NCBI RefSeq assembly: GCF_900537075.1
Contig: NZ_UNRA01000006.1
Coordinates: forward strand, 1 to 64,000
DNA: 64,000 nt
Reading direction: 5' to 3'
Origin: Tropicibacter sp. Alg240-R139
GTDB taxonomy: Bacteria; Pseudomonadota; Alphaproteobacteria; Rhodobacterales; Rhodobacteraceae
Shown here: positions 8,949-17,996 of the stretch, piece by piece
How positions within the stretch are numbered: the stretch's first letter is position 1
How the letters are laid out: each line of letters begins with the position of its first letter
Translations under genes and position numbers: made by a program
Notes under the pieces: model-generated
The model's input: only the letters and a program-made list of their open reading frames with translations
What the model was told of the DNA's origin: nothing
The model's database searches: none

Positions 8949-9459
8949 GCGTGTTCGCAGTTTCGTGCGGGTCATATGTCGCTCGGGGTCAATTTGGGAG
9001 AATGCAGAACAGTATTTTATGCCACAAACCACTCAATTGATCTGAGCTACTGGCATCACCGGTCCAGCGCTGAAAGCCATTGTCGAGTTCGCAACGGGCA
9101 GAAGCCGGGCCATGCAGCAAGAGATCGAAAATCCCTATTCAACGATGTGCTTAGAGGTAGATGTCAGTAACATCCGCGTAGAGTTTTCCGATCTGCTTTC
9201 TACCAAGGGGGCAAGCGGTGGAAACGGGATCGCAGAACTCTAGCAGGGCAGGCTTTGGGAAAAGGCCTCGTTTCTGGGAAGTATGCAGTATCTGCATCCA
9301 ACGATTTACCGACAAAGTACTTTGAGTGGTAGTCATTTTTCGGTGCGGCTGCCTTAGTAGATTTTATTTGGGGGTGGCCAGAATGTATTTCTCCACTTTC
9401 CTTTTATTGTTACAATCTAAAGACGAATTGATTCTTTTGTGATATATTTGGGGGTGCTA
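8949..9459. other. Intergenic region after rplP
   Basis: About 510 bases with no intact gene. An ORF interrupted near its start lies at 9019-9243. The 3' half (from about 9340) is AT-rich and contains two copies of the word TTTGGGGGTG, at about 9369 and 9448; the second serves as the ribosome site of the RTX gene. Together these suggest a site of past insertion or decay. Confidence 0.5.
9019..9243 (+). pseudogene. Possible gene remnant with early in-frame stop
   Basis: Starting from ATG 9019, codon 9 is TGA, but the same frame then stays open for 65 codons with a plausible protein-like composition (for example GPALKAIVEFATGRSRAMQQ) before TAG at 9241. No family is recognised. It may be a decayed gene carried with the inserted block, or chance. 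Confidence 0.25.
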
Positions 9460-10500
9460 ATGGAGCTGCTATTTCTTTTGGGACTTGGGGTGTCGGTTGG
9501 TGTCGGGGCCATGGTGCTAAATGACGACGACGATGAGGTTTCCGAGGCCACAGGATTTGACCTCGACGAAAACAACGATCTTGTCGGAACGATGGGCAAC
9601 GACACGCTGAGTGCGGGCAACCTGGACCAGTTGGAAGACAACCGAAGTGCCGAGGTGCGTGGCGGCGAAGGTGACGACCTTATTGATTTCAATGCATTGA
9701 TTGACGAGGTCCTCACACCTGGCGAAAAGCATTCCGTGCGAGCGAACTTTGACGAGGTGTCTGGGGGCGCGGGCAACGATACCATCGTGATGGAAGAATT
9801 GAATGGTGACCCGGGCACGATTTCGGGCGGGGATGGCGACGATTCCATTCGCTATGGGTCCGAGAGTACTGGGGGGAACACAGTGATCGACGGGGGCGAC
9901 GGCAACGATACAATTGACGCCTCCGAAACTAACGATGTCGAAATTCACGGCGGTGCAGGCGATGACTACATTCAAGCGTTGTATGAAGGGTACTCGGGTG
10001 ATGGGTACTCAACTCACGTCTATGCTGGTGAAGGGGACGATACGCTTCGCCTCGACCCGGTTTCGCCTTTTCAGACTTTCTCGCATGTCGCGATCCAAGA
10101 GGCTTTTGGTGGTGCTGGCGCTGACCGATTTGAACTGCTGATTGACGAGGGAGAGATCTCGGATGATTCGCTGACCGCTGAAGACGTTCGAGAGCAAAAC
10201 GAAAATCCCTATGAACCTGGGTACGACATGTTTTTTGTCGATGACGAAACGCTCGGTGCTGTTGCGTTTAGCCTTCCCGATTTCGAAGCGGGCGTAGATG
10301 TTCTGTCGATCGAAGCGAGTACGCTGAACGATGAATACACGTTCGCCGGTGCACGCAGCGAGGCGGATGGCGACGACGGCAGTCGGATTATCCTGACGTA
10401 TGAAAGCGACGAATTGATAACGCGTGAGGTGCATATCCTGATCGGTGCGCCAGGTGTTACGATGGCTGACGTGGAACTGATCGACGGCACGACTGCTTGA
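9460..10500 (+). CDS. Calcium-binding RTX-repeat protein with N-terminal hydrophobic anchor
   Basis: A 346-residue very acidic protein predicted to bind calcium outside the cytoplasm. The first ~20 residues (MELLFLLGLGVSVGVGAMVL) are hydrophobic and probably act as a signal-anchor; then DDDDE begins the acidic part. At least eight RTX-type nonapeptide units follow, including GGEGDDLI, GGAGNDTI, GGDGDDSI, GGDGNDTI, GGAGDDYI and GGAGADRF, mostly in residues 60-215. The C-terminal third has no repeats. ATG 9460 is preferred over GTG 9439 because GGGGG (9450-9454) is correctly spaced. No type I secretion genes are nearby. It is the first gene of the block splitting rplP from rpmC. Confidence 0.8.
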   Translation: MELLFLLGLGVSVGVGAMVLNDDDDEVSEATGFDLDENNDLVGTMGNDTLSAGNLDQLEDNRSAEVRGGEGDDLIDFNALIDEVLTPGEKHSVRANFDEVSGGAGNDTIVMEELNGDPGTISGGDGDDSIRYGSESTGGNTVIDGGDGNDTIDASETNDVEIHGGAGDDYIQALYEGYSGDGYSTHVYAGEGDDTLRLDPVSPFQTFSHVAIQEAFGGAGADRFELLIDEGEISDDSLTAEDVREQNENPYEPGYDMFFVDDETLGAVAFSLPDFEAGVDVLSIEASTLNDEYTFAGARSEADGDDGSRIILTYESDELITREVHILIGAPGVTMADVELIDGTTA

Positions 10501-10704
10501 ATGCAGTGACCGTGACGTGTGGGCATCAGCAAAACCAAGCCAACGTGCTGAATAGCCAGCCTGATTTCGCCGACTGAAATTCGCAAGCGTGAATATCGGA
10601 TTCGACTTCTGGCAGATTTTCTGCAAATCTTGGGGAGAGGAACGTTTCCTCGCACAGAGTCCCACGTGCTGGGAACAAATATTTGAACGAGAGGACAATT
10701 GAAG

Positions 10705-10890
10705 ATGAAACTGAAGTTTGCTGCCCTTGGTCTGGTTGCCGCGACGCTGGTTGCCTGCGCTCAGCAGGAAGAGATCGTGCCGGTCACATTTACTCCGACC
10801 TATGACAAGCTAGGTAACGCCAGCTGCCCCGAAGGTTACACATTGGCCACCACCACAGCTGGTGCCACGGTCTGCTCGCCGCTGTCCTGA
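10705..10890 (+). CDS. Small putative lipoprotein
   Basis: 61 residues. A basic start (MKLK) is followed by a hydrophobic stretch and the lipobox LVAC, predicting cleavage before the cysteine and lipid attachment. The mature part is about 42 residues and has two further cysteines (SCPEGY and TVCSPL) that could form a disulfide. AGGA (10692-10695) lies 9 bases before the ATG. No partner is obvious; function unknown. Confidence 0.65.
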   Translation: MKLKFAALGLVAATLVACAQQEEIVPVTFTPTYDKLGNASCPEGYTLATTTAGATVCSPLS

Positions 10891-11000
10891 GCAAGAAAAC
10901 AAAGGGGTGGTCCAGTGGGCCGCCCTATTTGATTCAGAGATCAGGGATTATCCACCCTTCACACTCTCGCGCTTGCGCAACTGCTGAGGTATGAGGGCGC

Positions 11001-11621
11001 ATGCCCAAGATTGAATCGCTTTTCGTCACCCGCCTTTATCACGCCGCGCTTTCGGAATTTGGCCCCATGGTCGATGCCCAAGAGTTGGAGGCGTCCTGTT
11101 ATTCCATTGCCGAAGACGATGAGGCAGGGCAGGAGTGGTGCGAAGAGAACGGTTATCCTGGCTATACGTCTTATGCTTCGCTGACCGATCTGGGTTGGCG
11201 GTTCCCGATTTTCGCCGATATGATCAAGTCGCTGGATAGCCATGTGATGGCTTTTGCCAAGGATTTGGAATTCGATCTGGATAACCGCGAACTCAAGCTG
11301 GAAGACATCTGGATCAACATCCTGCCCGAAGGCGGCATGCACTCCAGCCACATTCACCCCCATTCTGTGATCTCAGGCACCACCTATGTTTCGATGCCCG
11401 AGGGAGCCAGTGCATTGAAGCTCGAAGATCCTCGCTCAGCCCGAATGATGGCGGCACCGACACGGGTGAAAGAGGGGCGCCGCGAACTGCAGCCGTTCAT
11501 ATATGTGAAGCCGCAGGTGGGCGACGTTTTGCTTTGGGAAAGCTGGTTACGCCACGAGGTGCCGATGAATATGGCCGAGGATGAGCGGATCTCTGTCAGT
11601 TTCAACTACCGCTGGGACTGA
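11001..11621 (+). CDS. TIGR02466-type putative 2-oxoglutarate/Fe(II) oxygenase
   Basis: 206-residue soluble protein resembling the TIGR02466 / 2OG-FeII_Oxy_5 family. The candidate metal site is the cluster SSHIHPHSVISG, with a distal histidine in WLRHEVP and a possible 2OG-binding arginine in ERISVSFNYRW at the end. These match the expected order HxD/H...H...R, though substrates of this family are unknown. It is followed convergently, after two bases, by a minus-strand membrane protein. Family assignment is by recognition of the sequence style, not by search. Confidence 0.7.
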   Translation: MPKIESLFVTRLYHAALSEFGPMVDAQELEASCYSIAEDDEAGQEWCEENGYPGYTSYASLTDLGWRFPIFADMIKSLDSHVMAFAKDLEFDLDNRELKLEDIWINILPEGGMHSSHIHPHSVISGTTYVSMPEGASALKLEDPRSARMMAAPTRVKEGRRELQPFIYVKPQVGDVLLWESWLRHEVPMNMAEDERISVSFNYRWD

Positions 11622-11623
11622 CG

Positions 11624-11980
<357 letters not shown>

Positions 11981-12101
11981 TTATCCGCTGCGTTGATTGT
12001 TCAAAGACGGTTTCAGATCAAGTCGATTATGGGTTGTGTCTTATGCGGGGCTTGTGAAAAAAAGCCGCAATTGCATTCGCTTACTCAAGATCTCCCGCCA
12101 C

Positions 12102-12476
12102 ATGATCACCTCTCAATTCCAAGCGGTTACACTGAGTGAAGGCGAGCAGATTGTTTTTTCTGAGCAGAGCCGGGTGCTTCCCATACTCAAGGACGCCATC
12201 TATATCGCCATCTTTGCACCGACCTTGATGCTGATGCCCTGGCTGACCGTACATCGCATGTTTCGACGTTCAGTTTACCTTGTTACCACACAGCGAGTTT
12301 TGGTGGTCGAGCCTGACGGGGTTGTGGGGGAAATTGGAGTATCTGATATTGTCGGTTTCCGTGGGACTCGCAGCTCGCTGCTGATCATTGGTGGGACTTC
12401 TCGATTGTGGTTGCCCCGGTTGCACGATGCTTGGCGGTTTGAAACGATCGTGCAACGGGTGATTGAAAGGGTTTGA
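12102..12476 (+). CDS. PH-like membrane-associated hypothetical protein
   Basis: From ATG 12102 the product has 124 residues: a short N-terminus, one or two hydrophobic segments (DAIYIAIFAPTLMLMPWL), then SVYLVTTQRVLVVEPDGVVG, a pattern reminiscent of bacterial PH (YdbT-like) domains. The frame is open further upstream to 11997 but that extension looks non-coding. No clear ribosome site is seen. Last cargo gene before the rpmC promoter. Confidence 0.5.
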   Translation: MITSQFQAVTLSEGEQIVFSEQSRVLPILKDAIYIAIFAPTLMLMPWLTVHRMFRRSVYLVTTQRVLVVEPDGVVGEIGVSDIVGFRGTRSSLLIIGGTSRLWLPRLHDAWRFETIVQRVIERV

Positions 12477-12526
12477 ATGCCTTGGCATTGCGTCAATGCA
12501 CAAAGGGGAAAAGGCGAAAACTTTCC

Positions 12527-12555
12527 CTTGCCCCCATGTCGGGCCTCCCCTATAG
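12527..12555 (+). promoter_or_regulatory. Promoter of the rpmC-spc segment
   Basis: CTTGCC (12527-12532) and CTATAG (12550-12555) with a 17-bp spacer. It lies 120 bases upstream of rpmC and restores transcription of the ribosomal genes after the inserted block. Confidence 0.75.
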
Positions 12556-12572
12556 AGCACCATCTTGTGCGT

Positions 12573-12591
12573 CCCCTGACCGAGTCGGGGG
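12573..12591 (+). promoter_or_regulatory. Leader hairpin upstream of rpmC
   Basis: An 8-bp stem (12573-12580 with 12584-12591, one T-G pair) with a CGA loop, about 10 bases into the predicted transcript. No T run follows, so it is a leader structure rather than a terminator; a role in ribosomal-protein feedback or mRNA stability is possible. Confidence 0.45.
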
Positions 12592-12674
12592 ATTCGCATG
12601 TGTTGTATTCATCCACCAGGTCAAAGGTGACCCGTTTACGGGGCCTTCTGGTGTTTTGAGAAAAGGAAAAGGCG

Positions 12675-12881
12675 ATGAACGCCCAAGAACTTCGTGACAA
12701 GACTCCGGACCAGCTCCGCGAGGAACTCGCAAACCTGAAGAAAGAGAGCTTTAACCTGCGCTTTCAACAGGCAACCGGTCAGATGGAAAGCACTGCAGGC
12801 ATCAAGGCGGCGCGCCGCAATGCTGCTCGTGTAAAAACCATTTTGAACGAAAAAGCTGCAGCCGCAGCTTCTGAAGAATAA
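12675..12881 (+). CDS. rpmC: 50S ribosomal protein L29
   Basis: L29 sits near the tunnel exit beside L23. The 68-residue helical product has the family sequence [20 protein letters not shown] and [11 protein letters not shown]. An AAGGAAAAGG stretch precedes the ATG. First gene of the long rpmC-rpsQ-rplN-...-rpmD run. Confidence 0.97.
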   Translation: MNAQELRDKTPDQLREELANLKKESFNLRFQQATGQMESTAGIKAARRNAARVKTILNEKAAAAASEE

Positions 12882-12893
12882 GGAGCCTGAAGT

Positions 12894-13124
12894 ATGCCCA
12901 AACGTATCCTCACAGGCACCGTGACATCGGACGCCAACGCACAGACCGTAACTGTCTCGGTTGAACGTCGTTTCACACACCCCGTTCTGAAGAAAACCAT
13001 CCGTAAGTCCAAGAAATACCGGGCTCACGATGAAAAGAACGCTTTCAAGGTCGGCGACTCTGTACGCATCATCGAATGCGCGCCGAAATCGAAAACGAAA
13101 CGTTGGGAAGTTCTGGAAGCTTAA
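12894..13124 (+). CDS. rpsQ: 30S ribosomal protein S17
   Basis: A primary 16S rRNA-binding OB-fold protein. The 76-residue product has the characteristic [20 protein letters not shown] and [25 protein letters not shown] lies 8 bases before the ATG. An 86-base gap without a gene follows before rplN. Confidence 0.97.
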   Translation: MPKRILTGTVTSDANAQTVTVSVERRFTHPVLKKTIRKSKKYRAHDEKNAFKVGDSVRIIECAPKSKTKRWEVLEA

Positions 13125-13210
13125 ATCCTAAGCTTCCCGGACGACTCGACAGAGTCGAAACCCTGGGGATCAGGCCACGCATCGGCCCCCCATAGGTCGG
13201 GAGAAACCAC

Positions 13211-13579
13211 ATGATCCAGATGCAAACAAACCTGGATGTTGCTGACAACTCTGGCGCTCGCCGAGTTCAGTGCATCAAGGTTCTGGGTGGCTCCAAGCGT
13301 AAGTACGCATCCGTTGGCGACATCATCGTCGTTTCGGTTAAGGAAGCCATCCCGCGCGGTCGCGTTAAGAAAGGTGATGTCCGTAAGGCCGTCGTCGTTC
13401 GCACCGCCAAAGAAGTACGTCGCGAAGACGGTACAGCGATCCGTTTTGATCGCAATGCTGCCGTTATCCTGAACAACAACAACGAGCCCGTAGGTACACG
13501 TATCTTTGGCCCGGTTGTTCGTGAGCTGCGCGCGAAAAACTTCATGAAAATCATCTCGCTCGCTCCGGAGGTGCTGTAA
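13211..13579 (+). CDS. rplN: 50S ribosomal protein L14
   Basis: L14 forms intersubunit bridges and is the docking site of the silencing factor RsfS. The 122-residue product starts [19 protein letters not shown] and ends with [10 protein letters not shown], both family-typical. Two bases separate it from rplX. Confidence 0.98.
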   Translation: MIQMQTNLDVADNSGARRVQCIKVLGGSKRKYASVGDIIVVSVKEAIPRGRVKKGDVRKAVVVRTAKEVRREDGTAIRFDRNAAVILNNNNEPVGTRIFGPVVRELRAKNFMKIISLAPEVL

Positions 13580-13581
13580 CT

Positions 13582-13893
13582 ATGGCTGCTAAACTCCGCA
13601 AAGGCGACAAGGTCGTCGTGCTGGCCGGTAAGGACAAGGGCAAAGAGGGCACTATCACCTCGGTTGACCCGTCCGCAGGCAAAGCAGTGGTCGATGGCGT
13701 GAATGTCGCTATCCGCGCCACCCGTCAGACGCAGAACAGCCAGGGCGGTCGCATCCCCAAAGCGATGCCGATCGAACTGTCGAACCTGGCTCTGCTGGAC
13801 GCAAACGGTAAAGCAACCCGCGTTGGCTTCCGCATGGAAGGTGACAAGAAGGTCCGCTTCGCCAAGACCACAGGGGACGTGATCGATGCTTGA
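13582..13893 (+). CDS. rplX: 50S ribosomal protein L24
   Basis: L24 initiates 50S assembly. The 103-residue product has the KOW motif region [19 protein letters not shown] near the N-terminus. Its last eight bases overlap the start of rplE. Confidence 0.97.
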   Translation: MAAKLRKGDKVVVLAGKDKGKEGTITSVDPSAGKAVVDGVNVAIRATRQTQNSQGGRIPKAMPIELSNLALLDANGKATRVGFRMEGDKKVRFAKTTGDVIDA

Positions 13894-14446
13894 TTCCGCA
13901 AACTATACCCCGCGTCTGAAAACTCAGTACGTTGAAACCATCCGTGCCGCTCTGAAAGAAGAGTTCGGCTACAAGAACGACATGCAGCTGCCTAAGCTGG
14001 ATAAAATCGTTCTGAACATCGGTTGTGGTGCTGAAGCGGTCAAAGACTCGAAGAAAGCCAAATCGGCTGTCGAGGATCTGACTGCGATTGCAGGTCAAAA
14101 AGCTGTGTCCACCAAGGCAAAGAAATCGATCGCGGGCTTCCGTGTTCGTGAAGAAATGCCTCTGGGTGCCAAGGTGACCCTGCGCGGTGACCGGATGTAC
14201 GAATTCCTGGACCGCCTGATCACCATCGCGATGCCGCGTATCCGTGACTTTCGCGGTGTGAAGCCTTCTTTCGACGGTCGTGGCAACTTTGCCATGGGCA
14301 TGAAAGAGCACATCGTGTTCCCCGAAATCGACTTTGATAAAGTCGACGAGAACTGGGGCATGGACATCGTAATCACCACCACAGCGAACACCGACGCTGA
14401 AGGCAAGGCACTGTTGAAAGCTTTCAACATGCCGTTCAACGCGTAA
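13886..14446 (+). CDS. rplE: 50S ribosomal protein L5
   Basis: L5 binds 5S rRNA and contacts P-site tRNA. The 186-residue product shows the family sequences [17 protein letters not shown] and [20 protein letters not shown]. The start overlaps the end of rplX by eight bases, so translation is probably coupled. Confidence 0.98.
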   Translation: MLDSANYTPRLKTQYVETIRAALKEEFGYKNDMQLPKLDKIVLNIGCGAEAVKDSKKAKSAVEDLTAIAGQKAVSTKAKKSIAGFRVREEMPLGAKVTLRGDRMYEFLDRLITIAMPRIRDFRGVKPSFDGRGNFAMGMKEHIVFPEIDFDKVDENWGMDIVITTTANTDAEGKALLKAFNMPFNA

Positions 14447-14464
14447 GCGCCGGGAGGATAAGAC

Positions 14465-14770
14465 ATGGCTAAAAAAGCAATGATCGAACGCGAAAAGAAG
14501 CGCGAGCGCCTGGTGGCAAAATACGCTGCCAAACGCGCCGAGCTCAAAGAGATCGCGAATGACGAAAGCAAGCCGATGGAAGAGCGTTTCAAAGCGCGTC
14601 TGAAACTGGCGAAACTGCCGCGCAACAGCTCGGCAACTCGTCTGCACAACCGCTGCCAGCTGACCGGCCGTCCTCACGCTTATTACCGTAAGCTGAAGAT
14701 CAGCCGTATTGCGCTGCGCGAGCTGGGCTCTGCTGGTCAGATCCCCGGCATGGTGAAATCGAGCTGGTAA
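14465..14770 (+). CDS. rpsN: 30S ribosomal protein S14 (zinc-free type)
   Basis: 101 residues, the long C-minus form lacking the CxxC zinc pair found in the short paralogue. The conserved [20 protein letters not shown] and the C-terminal [13 protein letters not shown] are present. GGAGG precedes the start. Confidence 0.98.
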   Translation: MAKKAMIEREKKRERLVAKYAAKRAELKEIANDESKPMEERFKARLKLAKLPRNSSATRLHNRCQLTGRPHAYYRKLKISRIALRELGSAGQIPGMVKSSW

Positions 14771-14783
14771 GGGAGACATAGAT

Positions 14784-15176
14784 ATGAACGATCCTATCGG
14801 CGATATGCTCACCCGTATCCGTAACTCTCAGATGCGCGGCAAATCCACCGTCATGACCCCGGCTTCCAAGCTGCGGGCATGGGTGTTGGATGTGCTGGCG
14901 GACGAAGGTTACATTCGCGGTTATGAAGCAACCACTGGTGTCGACGGCCATCCGGCAATCGAAATCAGCCTCAAGTACTACGAAGGCACTCCTGTCATTC
15001 GCGAACTCAAGCGGGTCTCCAAGCCCGGTCGTCGCGTCTACATGGGCGTCAATGACATCCCGTCGGTCCGTCAGGGCCTGGGCGTGTCGATTGTCAGCAC
15101 TCCGAAAGGCGTGATGTCGGATGCAAACGCTCGCTCCAACAATGTTGGCGGCGAAGTGCTCTGCACCGTCTTCTAA
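14784..15176 (+). CDS. rpsH: 30S ribosomal protein S8
   Basis: S8 is a primary 16S rRNA binder and the translational repressor of the spc operon in E. coli. The 130-residue product starts [20 protein letters not shown] and ends in the conserved [16 protein letters not shown] region. Repression by S8 here is possible but its target site was not located. Confidence 0.98.
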   Translation: MNDPIGDMLTRIRNSQMRGKSTVMTPASKLRAWVLDVLADEGYIRGYEATTGVDGHPAIEISLKYYEGTPVIRELKRVSKPGRRVYMGVNDIPSVRQGLGVSIVSTPKGVMSDANARSNNVGGEVLCTVF

Positions 15177-15187
15177 GGAGGTCTGCA

Positions 15188-15721
15188 ATGTCTCGTATTG
15201 GTAAAAAACCGGTCGAACTGCCCAGCGGTGTAACCGCGTCGGTGTCCGGCCAAACCATCGAAGTCAAAGGCCCCAAAGGGACCCGTAGCTTCTCGGCGAC
15301 TGACGACGTGACACTCAGTGTCGAAGACAACGTCGTCAAAATCACCCCGCGCGGCATGTCCAAGCGTGCGCGTCAGCAGTGGGGCATGTCCCGCACCGTG
15401 GTTGCCAATCTGGTGACCGGCGTGACTTCCGGCTTCAAAAAAGAGCTGGAGATCCAAGGTGTTGGTTACCGGGCTCAGATGCAGGGCAACACCCTGAAGC
15501 TGAACCTGGGTTTGTCGCACGACGTTGACTATGTGGCACCCGAAGGCGTGACCATCACAGCGCCCAAGCAAACCGAGATTGTTGTCGAAGGTAACGACGA
15601 ACAACAGGTCGGCCAGGTTGCTGCTGAAATCCGCGCATGGCGTAAGCCCGAGCCCTACAAAGGCAAAGGCATTCGCTACAAGGGCGAATTCATCTTCCGT
15701 AAGGAAGGCAAGAAGAAGTAA
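15188..15721 (+). CDS. rplF: 50S ribosomal protein L6
   Basis: 177 residues, two repeated alpha/beta domains near the sarcin-ricin loop. Recognisable are [20 protein letters not shown] at the start and the C-terminal [22 protein letters not shown] precedes the ATG. Confidence 0.98.
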   Translation: MSRIGKKPVELPSGVTASVSGQTIEVKGPKGTRSFSATDDVTLSVEDNVVKITPRGMSKRARQQWGMSRTVVANLVTGVTSGFKKELEIQGVGYRAQMQGNTLKLNLGLSHDVDYVAPEGVTITAPKQTEIVVEGNDEQQVGQVAAEIRAWRKPEPYKGKGIRYKGEFIFRKEGKKK

Positions 15722-15732
15722 GGACCAGCAAA

Positions 15733-16092
15733 ATGGCAAACAGCAAAAGAACCCTGTTTCTGAAGCGCCGCTTGCGCGTCCGGAACAAACTTCGCAAGGT
15801 CAACGCCGGACGTCCGCGTCTGTCCGTTCACCGTTCGAACAAGAACATCAGCGTCCAGCTGATCGACGATGTTCGTGGCGTGACACTGGCTTCGGCCTCG
15901 ACCCTGGAAAAAGATCTGGGCGTCGTTGGCAAGAACAACGTCGAAGCAGCTACCAAAGTGGGCGCGGCAATTGCCGAGCGCGCAAAGAAAGCTGGCGTTG
16001 AAGAAGCGTACTTTGATCGCGGTGGTTTCCTGTTCCACGGTAAAGTGAAGGCCCTGGCCGACGCTGCCCGTGAAGGCGGCCTGAAGATCTAA
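15733..16092 (+). CDS. rplR: 50S ribosomal protein L18
   Basis: 5S rRNA-binding protein of 119 residues. The basic N-terminus [20 protein letters not shown] and the C-terminal [18 protein letters not shown] are family hallmarks. A 115-base spacer separates it from rpsE, longer than the other gaps in this unit. Confidence 0.97.
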   Translation: MANSKRTLFLKRRLRVRNKLRKVNAGRPRLSVHRSNKNISVQLIDDVRGVTLASASTLEKDLGVVGKNNVEAATKVGAAIAERAKKAGVEEAYFDRGGFLFHGKVKALADAAREGGLKI

Positions 16093-16207
16093 ATCAGTGT
16101 GGGCGGTGCTTGCATCGCCCCGATGATCCGGGGGTTCCGGTTTCGGTCGGACCCACCAGGATTGAATATTTTGGGTGCCAGTCGCCCTGATGAAAGGAAT
16201 GCCACTC

Positions 16208-16777
16208 ATGGCAGAACGTGATAACCGCCGGGGCAACCGTCGTGACCGCGACGAAACTCCGGAATTCGCAGATCGCCTGGTCGCGATCAACCGCGTCAGC
16301 AAAACCGTAAAAGGCGGTAAGCGCTTTGGCTTTGCTGCTCTGGTTGTTGTTGGCGATCAAAAAGGCCGCGTAGGCTTTGGCAAAGGTAAAGCGAAAGAGG
16401 TCCCCGAGGCCATTCGTAAAGCCACCGAGCAAGCCAAGCGCCAGATGGTCCGCGTGCCTCTGCGCGAAGGCCGCACCCTGCACCACGACGTCGAAGGTCG
16501 TCACGGCGCAGGCAAAGTTGTGATGCGGACCGCACCGGAAGGTACTGGTATCATCGCCGGTGGTCCGATGCGTGCTGTGTTCGAAATGCTGGGCGTGAAA
16601 GACGTGGTTTCCAAGTCGATCGGCTCGCAGAACCCGTACAACATGATCCGCGCCACCATCGACGGGCTGAAAAAAGAAGCCAGCCCCCGTTCGGTTGCAC
16701 AGCGTCGTGGCAAAAAGGTTGCTGACATCCTGCCCAAGCGGGACGAAGCACCGGCTGCTGCCGAAGCTGAAGCGTAA
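16208..16777 (+). CDS. rpsE: 30S ribosomal protein S5
   Basis: S5 affects decoding accuracy. From ATG 16208, which AAGGA (16194-16198) supports, the product has 189 residues; the upstream in-frame ATG at 16175 would add an unlikely segment. The N-terminal double-stranded-RNA-binding fold ([20 protein letters not shown]) and the C-terminal domain ([18 protein letters not shown]) are both present, with an alanine/glutamate-rich tail. Confidence 0.97.
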   Translation: MAERDNRRGNRRDRDETPEFADRLVAINRVSKTVKGGKRFGFAALVVVGDQKGRVGFGKGKAKEVPEAIRKATEQAKRQMVRVPLREGRTLHHDVEGRHGAGKVVMRTAPEGTGIIAGGPMRAVFEMLGVKDVVSKSIGSQNPYNMIRATIDGLKKEASPRSVAQRRGKKVADILPKRDEAPAAAEAEA

Positions 16778-16789
16778 GGAGACGGACAC

Positions 16790-16978
16790 ATGGCAAAAAC
16801 CATCGTTGTAAAGCAGATCGGTTCCCCGATCCGCCGCCCCGCCGACCAGCGTGCTACTCTGGTTGGGCTGGGTCTGAACAAGATGCACAAAACCCGTGAA
16901 CTCGAAGATACTCCTTCGATTCGTGGCATGGTCAACAAGATCTCGCATCTTGTTGAGATCATCGAAGAGCGCGACTAA
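16790..16978 (+). CDS. rpmD: 50S ribosomal protein L30
   Basis: 62 residues with the family core [20 protein letters not shown] and the end [15 protein letters not shown]. Normally rplO follows closely; here a terminator and three unrelated genes come first. Confidence 0.97.
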   Translation: MAKTIVVKQIGSPIRRPADQRATLVGLGLNKMHKTRELEDTPSIRGMVNKISHLVEIIEERD

Positions 16979-17001
16979 GCTTTTTGAAAGTCAGAACTAG
17001 A

Positions 17002-17036
17002 AAACGCCCTCGGGAAACCGGGGGCGTTTCTCTTTT
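17002..17036 (+). terminator. Terminator after rpmD
   Basis: A 12-bp stem (17002-17013 with 17018-17029, one T-G pair) with a GAAA tetraloop is followed by a T-rich tract. It ends the rpmC-rpmD transcript. Confidence 0.92.
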
Positions 17037-17118
17037 GTCTCTCGCGAAAATCTGTTGCCGGGGAACACGGTCTGCGAAACAGTGCGTCAGTTGGCGCTTT
17101 GGCAGATGGGAGAGTGAC

Positions 17119-17493
17119 ATGATCGTCAAATATCTGAAATCCGTGATCGGAACAGGTGATCACATGGTAGGTTACGACCTGGAAAGTCGCCGCATTCTGC
17201 TGGCGCGCGATGGGTTGGGGTACTCCTTGCATGACACCGTGGTCGAGGCCGGGAATGAGCTGCACCTGCAGTACAAGAACCACATCGAATCCAACTATGT
17301 GATTGAGGGTGTGGGAACGGTTGAAAACGTGGCGACCGGTGAGGTTCACGATCTGAGTGTTGGCTCGATCTATGTTTTAGATAAGAATGATGCACACATA
17401 CTGCGAACCAAGACGAAGATGCGCTTTGTTTGCGTCTTCACGCCTGCGTTGAGCGGCGAAGAGCGACACGATGCAGACGGCAGCTACGATTAG
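17119..17493 (+). CDS. ectC: Orphan ectoine synthase-like cupin (EctC)
   Basis: Ectoine synthase cyclises N-gamma-acetyl-diaminobutyrate to the osmolyte ectoine in an iron-dependent reaction. The 124-residue cupin aligns over its full length with EctC: RRILLARDGLGYSLHDT, HIESNYVIEG and YVLDKNDAHIL. The three iron ligands known from the Paenibacillus lautus enzyme fall at identical positions here (Glu57, Tyr85, His93), and Thr40, Cys105 and Phe107 are also kept. Position 21, Trp in that enzyme as I recall, is Leu here. ATG 17119 is preferred; upstream codons run into the terminator. No ectA, ectB or ask_ect gene is in the window, so it is an orphan; a promiscuous or different cyclase/hydrolase role is possible. 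Confidence 0.85.
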   Translation: MIVKYLKSVIGTGDHMVGYDLESRRILLARDGLGYSLHDTVVEAGNELHLQYKNHIESNYVIEGVGTVENVATGEVHDLSVGSIYVLDKNDAHILRTKTKMRFVCVFTPALSGEERHDADGSYD

Positions 17494-17526
17494 TCCTGAG
17501 TTCGGGTCTCCAGGCTAAAGTTAGAC

Positions 17527-17554
17527 CGCCTCCGAGCTCCGGGGGCGTTTTTTG
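17527..17554 (+). terminator. Terminator after the ectC-like gene
   Basis: An 8-bp stem (17527-17534 with 17540-17547, one T-G pair) with a 5-base loop is followed by TTTTTT. It makes ectC a single-gene transcript. Confidence 0.88.
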
Positions 17555-17696
17555 TCAAGGGTTGCTTTAGCTGCATAGCGGCCAGACCCGAGTGTGCGTT
17601 GTCCTCAGGTCACGCAGGTCATACGTGCGGTTTGTCTTAAAGAACAGAAGCAAACCCGCCGGGTAATCAGGCCCGATCCGAATGAGGAATTGAAGA

Positions 17697-17927
17697 ATGG
17701 CATATGTCGCAACACACCAAGGATTTGGTCACACCCTGACAGCTCGCATCCGTGCGGCGTACGACAACATGAAACAGTCACGCGTTCTACGTCGTGAATA
17801 CAGTCGTACTGTGAACGAGCTTTCCGGCCTGACCGATCGTGAACTGCACGACTTTGGCTTCAGCCGTTACGAGATTCACGACATCGCGAATCGCCACGTT
17901 TATGGTGACCAGTTCCGTCACCTGTGA
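17697..17927 (+). CDS. DUF1127 (YjiS-like) small protein
   Basis: 76-residue basic protein. The C-terminal half carries the DUF1127 signature, seen as VNELSGLTDRELHDFGFSRYEI. In alphaproteobacteria some short DUF1127 proteins affect RNA turnover and phosphate or stress responses; the role of this one is not known. GAGGAA precedes the ATG. It stands alone between terminator-closed ectC and the isomerase-like gene. Confidence 0.82.
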   Translation: MAYVATHQGFGHTLTARIRAAYDNMKQSRVLRREYSRTVNELSGLTDRELHDFGFSRYEIHDIANRHVYGDQFRHL

Positions 17928-17996
17928 TCGCTGCAGGTGGGCAGGTTTTCTTTGCTGTAGCGATGAGTTGCATCTAGTCTCGCGGAGAGGAACACG

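Noticed and set aside
13709-14812. 367-residue minus-strand ORF
   Set aside because: Runs antisense across rplX, rplE and rpsN; shadow frame.
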